Shown here: one piece after another, positions 21,636 to 34,300 of the stretch
Layout: every line of letters begins with the position of its first letter
Position numbering within the stretch: position 1 is the stretch's first letter
From: Atrichornis clamosus
Taxonomy: Eukaryota > Chordata > Aves > Passeriformes > Menuridae
Assembly (NCBI GenBank): GCA_013400975.1
Contig: WBMZ01003464.1
Location: 1-64,000, forward strand
Direction of reading: 5' to 3'
DNA: 64,000 nucleotides
The notes under the pieces: generated by a model
Database searches by the model: none
Seen by the model: only the letters and a program-made list of their open reading frames with translations
Told to the model about the DNA's origin: nothing
Program-made: the position numbers and the translations under genes

Positions 21636-24600
21636 CACACAGGAAGAGGAAAAAGGACTTCTAAATCTGTGTGCTCATTCTCAAATTGTTAGAGGGAGAA
21701 AGGAGCTGTATCACAAGGCTTTGAAAAACACCAAGAGGAGCTTGCAGCTTGAGTTTAAGAACCTATTAGGTCCCTACAGTGGTCAGGAGAGAAAGGCCAT
21801 AGAATTGGCAGGTAAAAGTAGAGGAGATGCTGAAAGAGAGGCTTTTAACAGAATCACAGACATTTTCATATTGCCTAAAAACAGTTTCCTTCTCAAACGC
21901 TCTAGTGGTCTTCTCCACAGCACAGTGAAATTATGGAAAGCTCTCCAGACACCTTCAAGAGGACTTTGTTTTGGGTCTTGTGGTCTTGTCTTCAGATTAG
22001 ATGGTTTTAATAAAGTGCTTTAACAGATGTTTCCAAACACTCCTAAAGTCAGAACAGCTGTGAGATCTTTGCAAGGCAAAAGGTTGTTACCAGAACTGAG
22101 AACAAAAATCCCAGGTTCCTTCCCAATTTGGTTTTTAATGCTTGCAAAATGCTTCTCTGGTACAAAGAGAAGGAATTTGCAAACCGACTCATGAAATAAA
22201 GGAGAAGCAAATTCCACAATTAATTAGGCCATCATCTGGCACACATAGTTCTCCATTCCTGCCAAGTACTATCAATACTCTAAAAAGAACCCTATTAATA
22301 AGAAATGTTGTTATTTGGAATAGACTAAGTTGGGGTTGCCTAGTTCCAAAGAAACCAAATATGCTGACCGTGACACAGCACTCTGAACTTTCCACATGAG
22401 ATCACTAGATATCTTTGACAGTGAGAAATGAGAATGGGATTATATATTCAGTATACAAAACACAGAATCACTTTCTATATCTAGGTTGCATCAAGTTAAA
22501 TGGCAAAAATGGGTTTAAGAACTTCCTTTCTTAAAAAAAATTAAAAGGACAATAGGATATATGTCCTCCCATTGCTGCAATTAATTAGACAAGCACTAGC
22601 AGATAATGCCAAGTTCTATTATTCTCTATCTCACGTTTTATCAGCACTGAATGCTGTAGTCTGGTGCAAAGCAAAACTTGTTTCTAATAGAAAAAATTAA
22701 GAGTTATTTGCAAAGGCTTAACTTTACTCTAGAAAAATTCTCCCTAGTCCTGCTCTGAGGTCAAGAGACACAGATCCTCTGAATTACTGTCAGAAGGAGC
22801 CTCTTTCTCTGCTTATAAAAGGATGCAAGGGGACTAGCTCACCTAAGGTAAAAGTTTGCTTCTGTAGTGTTATTTTTTTTCTATGTAAAAGTTTTTCCAC
22901 TGATTTTTTTTTGTTTTTCAAGTAGAAATATGACAGTGATTGCCTAGCTTTGCCTTTGTGATTAATAGTAACCTAAATCCTAAAGACAATTCCTAGAGAC
23001 AATCATAAAAGCAATAGAACAACACATTTATTAATGTATCAACAGCAATGATACTCTGCTTCTAACTCACTATCAGCTTGAAAGATATACCCTTAACTAT
23101 GATATCAAAAAGTAATGTCTCCAGTAAATAGTTCTTAAAAGAAAAAAATGCCTAAGAGGAAATAAAAAATAGAAGGAACATATAGTACTTTTCACTGTCT
23201 GAAACAAAGTTTTTTCTGGAAAAAATTGTTATACCAAAATTCTCTAAGTACGTAGTCCAATTAAATGTTCTTTTATGAGGGTGAATGGAAATGCACAATG
23301 ATCTCTAACTGCTTGGAGAGAACTATATTTTTGATTTGATTACTTTCAAGTCTTCCAGTAAATCTGGTGTCAGCATCCAGTTAGCAGAGCTAACACAGTG
23401 AGGATGCTGCACAATGTTTACATTACATGCGATATGTATTTCCATGTAGCTTTTGCAAATGAACATTTGTAATTCTCTAAAAGCCACAGACTGTAAGTCA
23501 AGAACAGATGTAACAGACTTGAATCCCTATCATCAAGTATGAAGGTATGAAAGAATTAACAAAATAGAGTAAAAAAATACCACATAATTGCATATTGAAT
23601 TTATCTCACATATGCTGTGGAATACCGAACATATATGTAACACATTCATTTTATGCATACATGTATTTTTAAGATATTGATTATCTTCTTTTAATCAACA
23701 AATTCTTTTAGTGCTGACACAAAGTTTCCTGTTTTCACTTACACATAGCTGAATATAGTTGTCTAAAAGTCTTTTCTACATAGCCTTTTCCTCAACATTT
23801 TGCTTTGTTTTGTTGCTCAGGGTGTCAGCTCTGTTTGATCACTTTTGCTCACTTCAGTGTGGACATACATGGAGGAATCTGTGTGCGGACTGAGAGCAAG
23901 ACAAGATGTGGAACATAAAAGATGTGTTCGCCAGGTAACTAATACAGGTGGGTAGTGCAAAGCTGCAAAGACAAACACCCCGGATGACTGTGTGCACCAG
24001 GGGAGTTTCAAATAAACTCAGTACCTGTGGGCCAGGTTTTGTCCTTGTGTATCTTTCACTGAGTTTATCTTGTGACATTCTGTTGTGGCTCTTGTTCAAA
24101 AAAAAAAAAGAAACCAAACCAAAAGCACCCTGCTAGAAAAATAAAGCCTTTCTTTTACATCAAAAAGAGAAGAGCAGATTATACCAGTTATTTGAAAATA
24201 CTTGAGCTGGAATTATTGTGGTTTTAATGACCGTTTCTACCTAGCAAAGACAGTGAATCAATACAGTGTGTCTGTTTGTTAATAGACTTCTCTTCAGACA
24301 AAAGAAGGTAACAGGCATTTTATGAATGAGAAGTCACAGCAAAGCCATAACTTTTAAAAGATGGGTTATTTAAGAAGTTGTGAGAAAGTGTAAAAAGTTG
24401 CATCATATAAGCAAAATTATGATAGAAAATTTCATTTCTTCACAAAGCTGCACCAGAATTTCAGAGCTAATCAGGGATCATGCTATAAAATCCAACATTC
24501 CCTCAGTTACTGAAACACTGATTGTATAAATTTGAACATTATGTTATGAATTACCGCTAGTATCCCTCCTCTTTTTTGGACAGCATCACAAGTGTACTGT

Positions 24601-27323
24601 CAGTAGTTACAGCTCGTAGAGCAAACCAAATGTTTGTTGCTACAACACATGCATGGAGCTGGTAATGGCCAATCCCACCTGATCCTGCACAACACCAGCT
24701 GAAGTAGCCAATGGTGCTGCCAGACTGAAAATATGTCACTATGTCCTTCTGACAATACAAAAGGACAGCAGTCTCACAAAATCAGATCTGTCATCCTTCT
24801 GAAACGGATGGAACTTGATGGGAAAATTATCATAAAACTTGATTTGAGTCAATTGAGCCAACTGAATCATAAACCTAAACAGTCAACTGACATATATTCC
24901 CCTGCCTTTTTGCCATTGACAGGAACAATCTATTTTATTCACTGCATATATAGTTACTGGTATGCAGGCTTGATGACAAGTTATTCCTTACAGCACATAC
25001 CAAATCCTAGGTGAGTGTATTTGTGCTAAGCCACAACACTGCAGAGCTATCTCAACTCAGAACCTGCAGCAGCGACAGGTGTCACTGGAACTCTCAAGTT
25101 CAAGTTATTCTTGTAAAGCCCAGTGCAAAGTTCAGCCACTGAGCTTTTGACCCACAGGATCTGGTCTGTAACTCACTTCAGAATTTGACATATTCATACT
25201 TTGCTGTAAGTACCTTAATTGAGGCTTCTGAGTTTAATAAAAAATTAAGATAGTAACATATTTGCGTGTGATTGGTCCATGATTCACCAATCCCCATCAG
25301 CATCTCAAGAGCTCCCACTTCCCAATGCCATATCTGTGTCCAGCGTCTGAATTCTAGGTCTGTTAGGGAGTCTGTGTGGGCATGACTGGACAATGACCTG
25401 ATAATATTCAATATAGAAGCCACTTTTGATTGGCATATATTTTTGCTACACTAGTCACATAAATAAAGTTTAAAATCCTCAGCAGCATACACATTTCTAG
25501 TTTCAGATTGTATTTCAGTGAAATAACTGCATGAACACTGGGTCAGATGTGCAGTGGCTATAAACCAGCAGATCTCTGAGCTTTCTCTAAGGTCTGGAGA
25601 CCTAGAAGAACTGAGAATCCAACCTGAAGCATAATAGGTAAAAACAGCTGTTACAGGTAAGGGTCCACTTCTAAAATATTAATGGAAAAATTTACTGAAT
25701 TGTCTCCAAAGATATATTGGCTGAGTAATACTACCTGAACACACAGTTCTTGCCTTAAACATGAGCCCTAATCTAAGATGCAAATGAACAAAGGAAAATA
25801 GGGGGAAATATTATACTGGAGAGATTTAATTCAATAAAATCTTCAGCTTTCACAGCCTTTTCAATATTAAGGCCCACTTCTCACAAAAAGAAGTTTGAGG
25901 GAAGAGGATGGGAAGATCACACATTTGTCATGGTCCAAATTTAATCTTCAGTCAAAACCAAAAAGCTTCAAGACACTGTCAAAGCAAAACTGCCACCCCA
26001 AGCACCCTCCAACTGTCAACACATTTCTATGACTGTGTTTAAAATAACTGGTAATGACCTGTCCAGATTTTGTACCCAAAAAATGCTCCCCTAAAATAAA
26101 GGAATTAAACCCCTGTGTTTAAAAGGTCTTTGGTATAGAAAATAACAAATTAACAATAATGAGGTGTCAACAGCAGTAATGTTATTTTTTTATCCCAAGC
26201 TAATCTAAACTGTTGGAAGATGATTCCCTAATGGGCCAAATAAGTTCCATCCCTCCCAACTTTAAGAGGACAAAAGAACAATCATGAAAATGGAAGAGTG
26301 AGATTTATATAGAAACCCATCCTATGAATGAATCTAGGAAATCATTAAACCTGTAAAAAATCAGAAAGAACATATATGGAGCCACAGGATGGATTTTAAG
26401 CTCTTTCAATGCTAAGTTTACTTGCATTTACTGAAATCACTCTCACTTAGTATGAAACTTCATTCAACACACATATTGAGCCTGAAACAACAAAAAGCAG
26501 TAGCTTGGCCAAGTTTCCTAACAGATCTGTGGATAAGACCACAAAGCTTTAGTCTACAGGGAAAAGCAGTTGACTTGGCAAGTCTGCCTGTGGCATGCTG
26601 ACCTTTCTTTCAGAAAAGGTCACCGTGGAGTCAGGTTCCTGAACTTCCCAGGGATTCTGCAGCTCTAAAGCTAGGGATCTTTTAGACTATAGCATCATGA
26701 TAGCCTAAAGCAACATGAATTAATAAGCCTTTTTTTTTTAATTCCCACAAAACCTTTTCAGAAATCCAGGAGCAATGAGGAGTGATACCAGTCCAATTCT
26801 TGGTGATCAGCAATTGAGACATTGCTGAAAAGCGCTGTAAGAACTCATAAAACCAGCGGCACATACGGGAAAGGCTGAAGGTTTCTCTGTATAAGGAAGT
26901 CTTATTGTCTGTCGTCTGCTCTGAGCACAATTATGAGAGTTTAGCTTACAGTGATATCAAGTTGGCTCTTCTTGTTAAATTCAATGCAATGAAAAACAAA
27001 ACAAAAAGGCAGTGAGGTTTTTCCCCAATTAATTTTAGTGGAAGAACAGAACACTATACACCTCAGATTGCAGAAATTAAATTTTAAGCCATGGCAGATT
27101 ATAATAAATTGATTTGCTAAATGAGCAAATAGAAACCCTTGAGTTACACAGCATTTTAAGCAAGAGAATGACAGACTGAAACAGGTTTAACACTGATACT
27201 AGGTTAAATCTTAAATTAGGCATGGCCAAAGCCTTTCGGTTTTTCAGGGTGTGGCTCATACACGGAATGACCAAACCCATTTTTAAAGAGGTAAAACCTC
27301 CACAATTAGAATGATTATTTTGA
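21636..27323. other. Intergenic DNA, nothing firm
   Basis: This is AT-rich sequence without recognised genes. A splice-like pair at 24923-25010 is listed separately. The 176-codon frame ending at 22023 opens from TTG and has no internal ATG, so it is not called as a gene. Confidence 0.55.
24923..25010 (+). other. Weak candidate 88-nt exon (splice-site pair only)
   Basis: A long pyrimidine tract and acceptor (CCCCTGCCTTTTTGCCATTGACAG is approximately the context) ends at 24922. A consensus donor CCTAG|GTGAGT lies at 25011. One frame is open through the segment, but its content is hydrophobic and unrecognised. It could be an lncRNA exon, an alternative upstream CAP2 exon or chance. Confidence 0.15.
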
Positions 27324-27350
27324 AGAATCATAGAATAACTCAGATATGGA
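27324..27350 (-). mobile_element. Minimal CR1 tail remnant, inverted
   Basis: AAGAATCATAGAATAACTCA resembles the reverse complement of a CR1 3' tail followed by the usual GTTTGG-like text, here decayed to ATATGGAG. Only about 27 bp are recognisable. Confidence 0.4.
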
Positions 27351-27459
27351 GTTGCAGATGCTATTAAAAAAATAATCATCTTATTATTAATTTCAAAGGA
27401 GCAATAGCTGCTTACACTGCTGAACTTTGTGATCATTCTTTTTGACTAAATTACTTAAA

Positions 27460-27860
27460 ATTTTCTAAAAAGTGCATTTATTTTATATACTTCATATAAT
27501 TTATATACTTATCTTTGGTTTCTTTTTTTAAAAGATACATCAAATGAATGGCTTAATAAGGCAGAAGAAACTGCATGAAAGTACTCCCTTGCTGAAATAA
27601 AGAAGTTACTCAGTTTTGGGAAGAAAATCATTTAGGGGCGAATGGATATGTTGACCTCAAGAGGTCCCTTACAACATGAACAAATTTTGTGATTCTCTGA
27701 TAGATATTTTAATATATTATATGTTATATACCTTATATATTGCATATATTTTTAGTCTACTCATAAATAGTATTTATTTTATATAAAATATCTTTTCATT
27801 ACACCTTATGGAATTATTACACATTGCATTTTATATATTCTGCACAACATGCAAATAAAA
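27460..27860. repeat. AT-rich low-complexity stretch
   Basis: The sequence is dense in TATATA, TTTATAT and ATATTA runs, for example around 27481-27510 and 27708-27760, with a CR1 tail embedded at 27640-27702. No unit repeats exactly enough to call a satellite. Confidence 0.6.
27640..27702 (+). mobile_element. CR1 3' end, direct orientation, severely truncated
   Basis: TGACCTCAAGAGGTCCCTTAC, followed by AACATGAACAAATTTTGTGATTCTCTGA, matches the CR1 terminus (GAGGTCCCTTCCAACC..ATTCTGTGATTCTG) in direct orientation. Only about 60 bp remain. Confidence 0.75.
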
Positions 27861-28401
27861 TAAAGAAAAGCTAATGTGGTCATTTTTCTTTAAATAAAGT
27901 CACAAATAAAAAAAGTATTAGCAAAGAAAAATAGTAAGAGAGAAAAATAGATGTCTCTGTGTTCTTGATTGGGTATTATAACAGCACACTCTCCAGTTCA
28001 GAGAGTATAGGGACAACAGAGAAGTAGCTGCTATGACTGTTAGTACTGCAATTCCTTATCCAAAATAGATCACTCACATGTGTCTATACATACATACACA
28101 TACATGACAAACCAGTCCTAATATAGTACCAGTTCATTTGTATTTATCATTCTGCATGCAATCACATCTTTCCATCTATTCTGAAGGTCATGAATTTGCA
28201 AGGCAGGAGGAGAGGGGGATGCTGGATGTGCATTCCCAGCGTCCAAAGATTTTGAAAAAGAGAGACTGGAACTGCTTTCCAACCAAGTATTAACACCAGA
28301 CTGCATCTACTGCTGTTGGATAGAAACTCAGGAATCATGCCCTTCACAGGTGGAGCGTGGGAGGTGAAATCCACAGTCAGTGAATGAGGTTGCCGGGCAA
28401 G

Positions 28402-28417
28402 ACACACACACACACAC
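28402..28417 (+). repeat. (AC)8 microsatellite
   Basis: Eight AC units are followed by TCCCACACAGCAGC. This is a short intergenic run with no evident function. Confidence 0.85.
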
Positions 28418-31239
28418 TCCCACACAGCAGCTGCTATTGCTGTTCCTGTCAATAGCCCCACCATCTGAAGGAGAGAGGCTTAGTACAAAGGTGAGCTGAT
28501 TCAGCTGCACAAAGGTTTAAGGACATTTTTACTAATTACTTCCTGAATTACAGCTATCTTCTATTAAATATCAGCAGCCACTCAAGTTGACTTCAGCTAG
28601 AACAGGAGCAGACCCCTAAGAACTGCCACCCACTCTCTCAAATCAGTAACTAAACTTGTGCTGACTTCAAACACCCTGGAACAAATAGGCCTTTAAACCT
28701 AACACTCTCCCTCAAACAAAAATGGACAAAAATCACCCGGTGTTTTGATCAGAAAGACTCTAGTATGAACTTCCAATGACTAAAATCAGCCCCTGGACAC
28801 ATACAGATGCACTGCCCATCATCTATCAAGTCTCTGTACTGAAATGTATTTTTGTAAAATACCTAAACACCTCTGAGGAGCTGAGCTTTGGCTAATCATT
28901 CTCCTCCTGGAGAGTGTCAGGAAACACGAATATATAAATGTATTTTCACCTATACATGAAACTAATTGTTCTAATGCTTGTTATTTGTTGGCACTCAGCC
29001 AGCAGTCAGAAATATGACATGGTAACTTTTAATCTAGGTTTTAGTTGTACTCTTGAAAATGAGTATTTGCATTTTAGAAAATGAAAACATAAAAAAGAGT
29101 GTGAGTAATGTTATAGAACTGACATCCAAATTGACAACAGGGAAGTGGAAAAATATAGTAACAGATATCAAAATAACAAGTAATAGCAAAACAGTAATAG
29201 ACCCTTCTGTTCTGCTTTTCTTAATTGAACAGTTAATTACAATAGAAGATATACAACCTCTTGGCTGGGGATCTGTATCACACAATAATCAGGATAATCA
29301 ATCTCAAGCAACTCCCATATGTGGAGCACATCAGGTTCTATACCAAATTTGTTCAGCAACACTAAAATGAACGTTTTAGGGAAGATACGTTATGAATGCA
29401 AGGACTCCTGGGAAAGTTGCACTTCAGAAATACTTAAACTTCTTAAACTTTAGGACATTAATGCTGGTAAACTATTATAAATACTGACGAATTACTCAGG
29501 AAGGGGGTTATATGTGTTGCTCACCACAGCTGATGATGTAGATCAGCCTGTGGTTCCAAGAATATTAATGTGGGGACCATCTTATCTTTTGTTTTCCCCA
29601 AAAGATTTCACTCCATTGTTCCTCTGACACATTTTATTTTCTTTTTATTAAATGAATGCAAATTTTTATTAAATGCTGTGCAAAAGAAATCTCAACAATT
29701 CATCCTCTGCTGCTGCTGACCCTGAGGTCCCCCGAGGTAGCCTCTAACTTTGCTGATCTCTAAGGTACGCACACAGGAGGTGACAGAAACCACAGACAAA
29801 CCACTCAACCATGCTGAGGCAGCCAACCACAGGTAAGCAAAACAGGTTTAGCTGATTATTACGGGCTGAATGAAGCTGGTGGCTAGAAGAGGCTGACGTT
29901 TCAGGATTGCTCAGCTCAGATACATGGAACAACCTTTTATATGCCATGGCACAGAGGAGTGCCTTTAATACTCATCTGACTTTGTAAATACATTCTTCAT
30001 GGCAATATCCAACTATTCAGGTTATAACCATTTAACATTTTATAAATACCGTAAGATACAGTTTTGGTACTTTATACATACTCTATAGATTCTGCAGTGC
30101 CTGAGTCTGCCTTATTCTGGAGAAATGAGTTGGAGCTTCCTACAAGAATGTTGGAGATATCCCAGCTCAGCAGCTGGGCAGTAGAGGTAGATGAACTCCT
30201 GCAGGTCAGAGAGACAAGATAGAGCTTGCAAAACCTCACTGGGATACTAAAAGGCCTCTTGCTAATCTGATGGGTACATCAAGTGAACAATAGTAATCTA
30301 ATAACAAGCATTTGTAGGCCACAGATTGTCTATGAAGATGCTTCTAGGATCTTTCTTTTGCATCTAACCTATTTATATTTCAACCTAATGGGATATACAG
30401 GAACTTAAATTAAAAGCTCTTTTATCAACTATTATAAATTGCATACTATTCACAGTTTAATTTATATTGTACTCTAAGAATTTCTTTTTCCCTTCAAAAC
30501 CTACATACATTCCTAGCCTTATTAGCTCAAGGTTAAATATAAACTCTTCCTCATATTTATTTTTTATGCTCCTTTTCTTCATACTCTGCAATAAGTCAGT
30601 TATAATAGTGGAAGTCTGTATACAACCAATAGTATTGTTTCAGAGGTACTGATATAACTGAATTAGAATCAAAACTGAAGTCCTTATTTATACCAAGGCT
30701 TTATATATTTTTAATGTTCATGGTCTAATTCATAAATCAGCCTTAGAGTGTTGTTTTCCTTTCTTTTCCTTTATGAAGATACAAGAATGGCACATTTGAT
30801 GAGGGATTCAAAGAGAACTCCAAGATGAATTATTCAAGAGAGCAAACAATATTCTTTTCTAAAGAAAATGATAGCTTTTAGAAATACAGTGCAGTATATG
30901 CAGAGCCTTTGTAAATACAGGAAAGCAAGAAAATAAGAATGAAATAAATTACTGGTTTTGAAACAAAAATGTTATTTCTGATACCTAAGTGATTGGCCTA
31001 GATTTATTCAAGGAAAACATTAATTAAGACATATAGGGTGAAATTCTGACCCTGTTAATCAGTGACAAAACACTCACTAATTTGAGGGAAAACAGGATTT
31101 CATCCCATCAGTGTGAAATATTTGTAGCTCCTTCTAATCCGTTTTAGGTATTAAATTTAAATATGTTTTGTTACTTTACTTTGCTCTTTGTCTTCTTTTT
31201 GGGGAAAAAAATAGGAAGGTAATATGGCTATTTGTACTA
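28418..31239. other. Intergenic DNA, nothing recognised
   Basis: This is AT-rich single-copy-looking sequence. Open frames of about 60-105 codons occur on both strands and overlap each other. None has a recognisable domain or a convincing splice framework. Confidence 0.55.
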
Positions 31240-31335
31240 GCTGGTTGTTGTAGATCCCTTCCAACTGAAATATTCTATTCTATTCTATTCTATTCTATTC
31301 TATTCTATTCTATTCTATTCTATTCTATCCTATTC
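31240..31335 (+). mobile_element. CR1 3' tail expanded into a TATTC pentanucleotide array
   Basis: The CR1 terminal phrase (GTTGTAGATCCCTTCCAACTG followed by AAA) runs directly into about 13 TATTC units (31271-31335), the last few interrupted by TATCC. The short ATTCT-type tail of CR1 is the evident seed of the array. Only about 30 bp of non-tail CR1 remain. Confidence 0.8.
31271..31335 (+). repeat. (TATTC)13 microsatellite
   Basis: Eleven perfect TATTC units (31271-31325) are followed by TATCC and TATTC. An uninterrupted run of this length is likely to vary in length between individuals. Confidence 0.95.
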
Positions 31336-34300
31336 CTCAGCTTGATTTATCCTAAAACCTTTTTTGGCTTTATACTTTCAAAGTTCTTGTAAAAGAACAA
31401 ACCTTTATTCAACAGAGAAAATTCTTCTGCCACAGATGTATGGGAAAATCATGTATTGAGAAAGACAGATTTCAGAAAAGGGGTCTGATCTTAAAAAGCT
31501 CTCAGAATATTGCAAAATAAAAAGATGCCACTCCATTTGCCATGGAGAATATAAAAGCTGGAGTAAATGACTGTGCTAAGCTCTGTGCTGCTGTGCCTGA
31601 TCAGTTCTATGTCCCTGATCTAGGTAGTCGTAAATTGCAAAATAATAATTTAGGCTGACAAAACTGCATAATAACATAAGTAACGTACTGTACCTAGGGA
31701 TCCTTGCCAGCAGTGTCATTTTGCAGGAGGATATAAAACTGAGATATCCTTACTCTTCAAGTCCTTGGTTGAGGGAGAGGTTGAAGGAGCAGAAGAAAAT
31801 TCACATCGCTGTCACCTCTGGCATTTTAGTTCTGTATTCGAAAAACATAAATCACCTCAGATTCTTTCAGAAACTAGGTAAAATACTTCAAAGGCTCACA
31901 TTCAAAACTCGTGGGTTTGCCCCCTCTATTCTATAATAGGGTAGTAAGTGTATTTACAGAAAATACCTATCAATAGCAAATGGGTTCTTACAGGACCAAG
32001 CATGGTGACTATGCCAAGGTAAGGATCTTTATTTTCTACCTGAGCGAACTGATCTAACAGGGACTAAGTGCTTTTCTTGGTTTCCCCACACAGTCCTAAG
32101 GAGCTTGGAGATGGACAAAACCAGCCAAGTACAGCATCAGGCGAAGTGGGTAGCAAATGTCACCTGGTAGCTAACTGTTGTGAAAAAACAGAGGAATTCT
32201 GTCTCAAAGAGGGTTTTCCTTTGACTTACTCAGCCTGCAAGAATCACAACTAGGGTTCCACTACTTATGAACCACTGTTTAAATAAGGGCACAGTCTATT
32301 TAAATGCTAGGAACAACACTAAATTTGTAACTGTCAGAATACACATTGGTTACCTGCCCACACTGCTATTTGGTTATATCCTACAAAGTGTTCTCTCTGT
32401 AAAAAAATATATTACTGAGTTATCAATTCATGTGATTTTACAACAAATTTTGCACAATTAGATGTTTTCTTTAAAGCGCCATTCCCTAGAATCAGGTGAT
32501 TCTGCATTTTAAACAAAAAAATAAGTTTCTAGCCCAGTGGTTTGCATAGTAAACCTTGAATTCATTAACAAAAAGTATCTCAAATATCCCCAGCTTTTCA
32601 GGAAAAAATCTTATTTTCTGTGTGTCTGGATTTTTCAATACCTCTGCTGCACCAGCTGTCTGGGCTTTACTATGCAACAAGAATATTGATCTCAGTGAAT
32701 AATTTGTAAGTCTTCCCAGGAAAAAGTTTAGAACTGACTCTATGCTTTCTACCTCTAGGAGATGAAAAAAACCCCAACCCTACAAACTGGATTTACTGGG
32801 AAAAGAATGTAAGTCATGGCAAAACCTCCTCAGCAATAAGCAAAAATGAGTTTTATTGATCTCTAAATGAGGGATTTTAACTGCCAGTAGTACAAGAAGA
32901 GGGCTGATGCATTTTACTGGTGAGGTAGGCACAGCAAGTCTTGACCAGCTCTGATCATGACAGTGATGCCATCATACCCATAGTGATGAAAGAAACATTG
33001 CACCAGACAAGAAGGAAAAGAATGCCATCTACTAAGAAAAAAATGCAACCACAAGAAAACACAGATTAAAACACCAGACTTCCATGCCTGACCCATTTGC
33101 ACATTCTGAAAGTGACTGGAGCTTCTAAGGATGGTGGGACACATGGAATGAGTCAAAGAAGCATGAAGACGACCACAAAACACTTTCAGCTGCTTTTGAC
33201 TTCTGGCAGTCTTTGGGTATGCTTGCATTTTCCTCTGACATGGATTACAAAGCACTGACTAAGACTAGGTTGAGAGCATGGACATTTGACCAGCTGCAAG
33301 TATCCTACTAATAAGATGCTTCACAGCTCCCATCTAGGTCTGGGACAGTGACCCAGCATCATGGTAAAGCTGTCCTGAAACTCTGTCAAAGCAGAACTGT
33401 GTATTCAACTACTACTCTGAAAGCAGTACCTCGCTTGGTTTAGTTGTACTGGTGCATCACTAGAGAACACTGCCAGTCTCTCTTAAAGGATCCCCTACAG
33501 ACCAGATTGAAAGAAAGGTGAAAACAGAACCAGGAAGCTTCAACAGAACTACTAAGATTCTAAAATGGGAAAACTAACACTGACCAATGAGTAAGACTTT
33601 GTTTTTCCTTTTGACTACTGCTTCCATAGGTTTCACACACAACAAAAGAGTAGTTCAAGGTGGCACAATGACACTACACTCACACACTTGGAAAATTTGC
33701 TCTCCTTCCTTTCTCAGTCAAATCATCCTCACGAAAAGTTCATTGCAAATTTCTGCCCATAATTAAATGAAAAACACAAAACTTCAGTTGAAATCCATAA
33801 CAAAATGCAGTATTGTGTGAAACAGGTTATTTAGCAAAAATACAACACAAGCCTGTATCTCATAATCAATAGAAAGGGCAATGTAAATACTTAGCAGAAC
33901 TGAGGCCCTAGCCTACCATATTCACTGAGTAGCTTTCCCAAAATCTCTACAGAATTGAATTAAACCACAAAACTATAATTAGTAAAAGTAGTCACAAAGA
34001 TTAGTATTTGCGAGATTAGAAGAGTTTCCCCTTGGATTCAGCAAAGCCCTTAAACATATACTGAATTATAAAGAAGTGAGTAATTCCATCCCTATGTGAC
34101 AAGCTGCTTAAAGACAACAGGAATGCTTAAGTGCTCTGCTACATGGGGATGCCATTACTCACATACTTAATGATAAGCACGTGCTTATTACTTAACTTTT
34201 TATGTTGCCATGCCTAAAAAGAAGCATACAATTAATTAATGTACTATTAGGAGAGTCCACACCCCCAGATCTTACTGCATAAAAGAGAAGAAAAGAGAAG

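Noticed and set aside
21493..22023. 176-codon open frame, the longest in the window
   Set aside because: It opens from TTG and contains no methionine codon, shows no recognisable domain, and overlaps a possible LTR scrap. It can only be an exon or chance, and no splice framework supports it beyond a plausible GTAAAAG donor near 21812.
22810..22830. TATAAAAGG, a TATA-box-like string
   Set aside because: An isolated match in AT-rich intergenic sequence without a downstream open frame, CpG island or other core elements.
28402..28417. Direct short repeats considered as a CRISPR-like or satellite array
   Set aside because: This is a simple (AC)8 microsatellite with no spacer structure. No CRISPR array is expected or seen in this vertebrate sequence.
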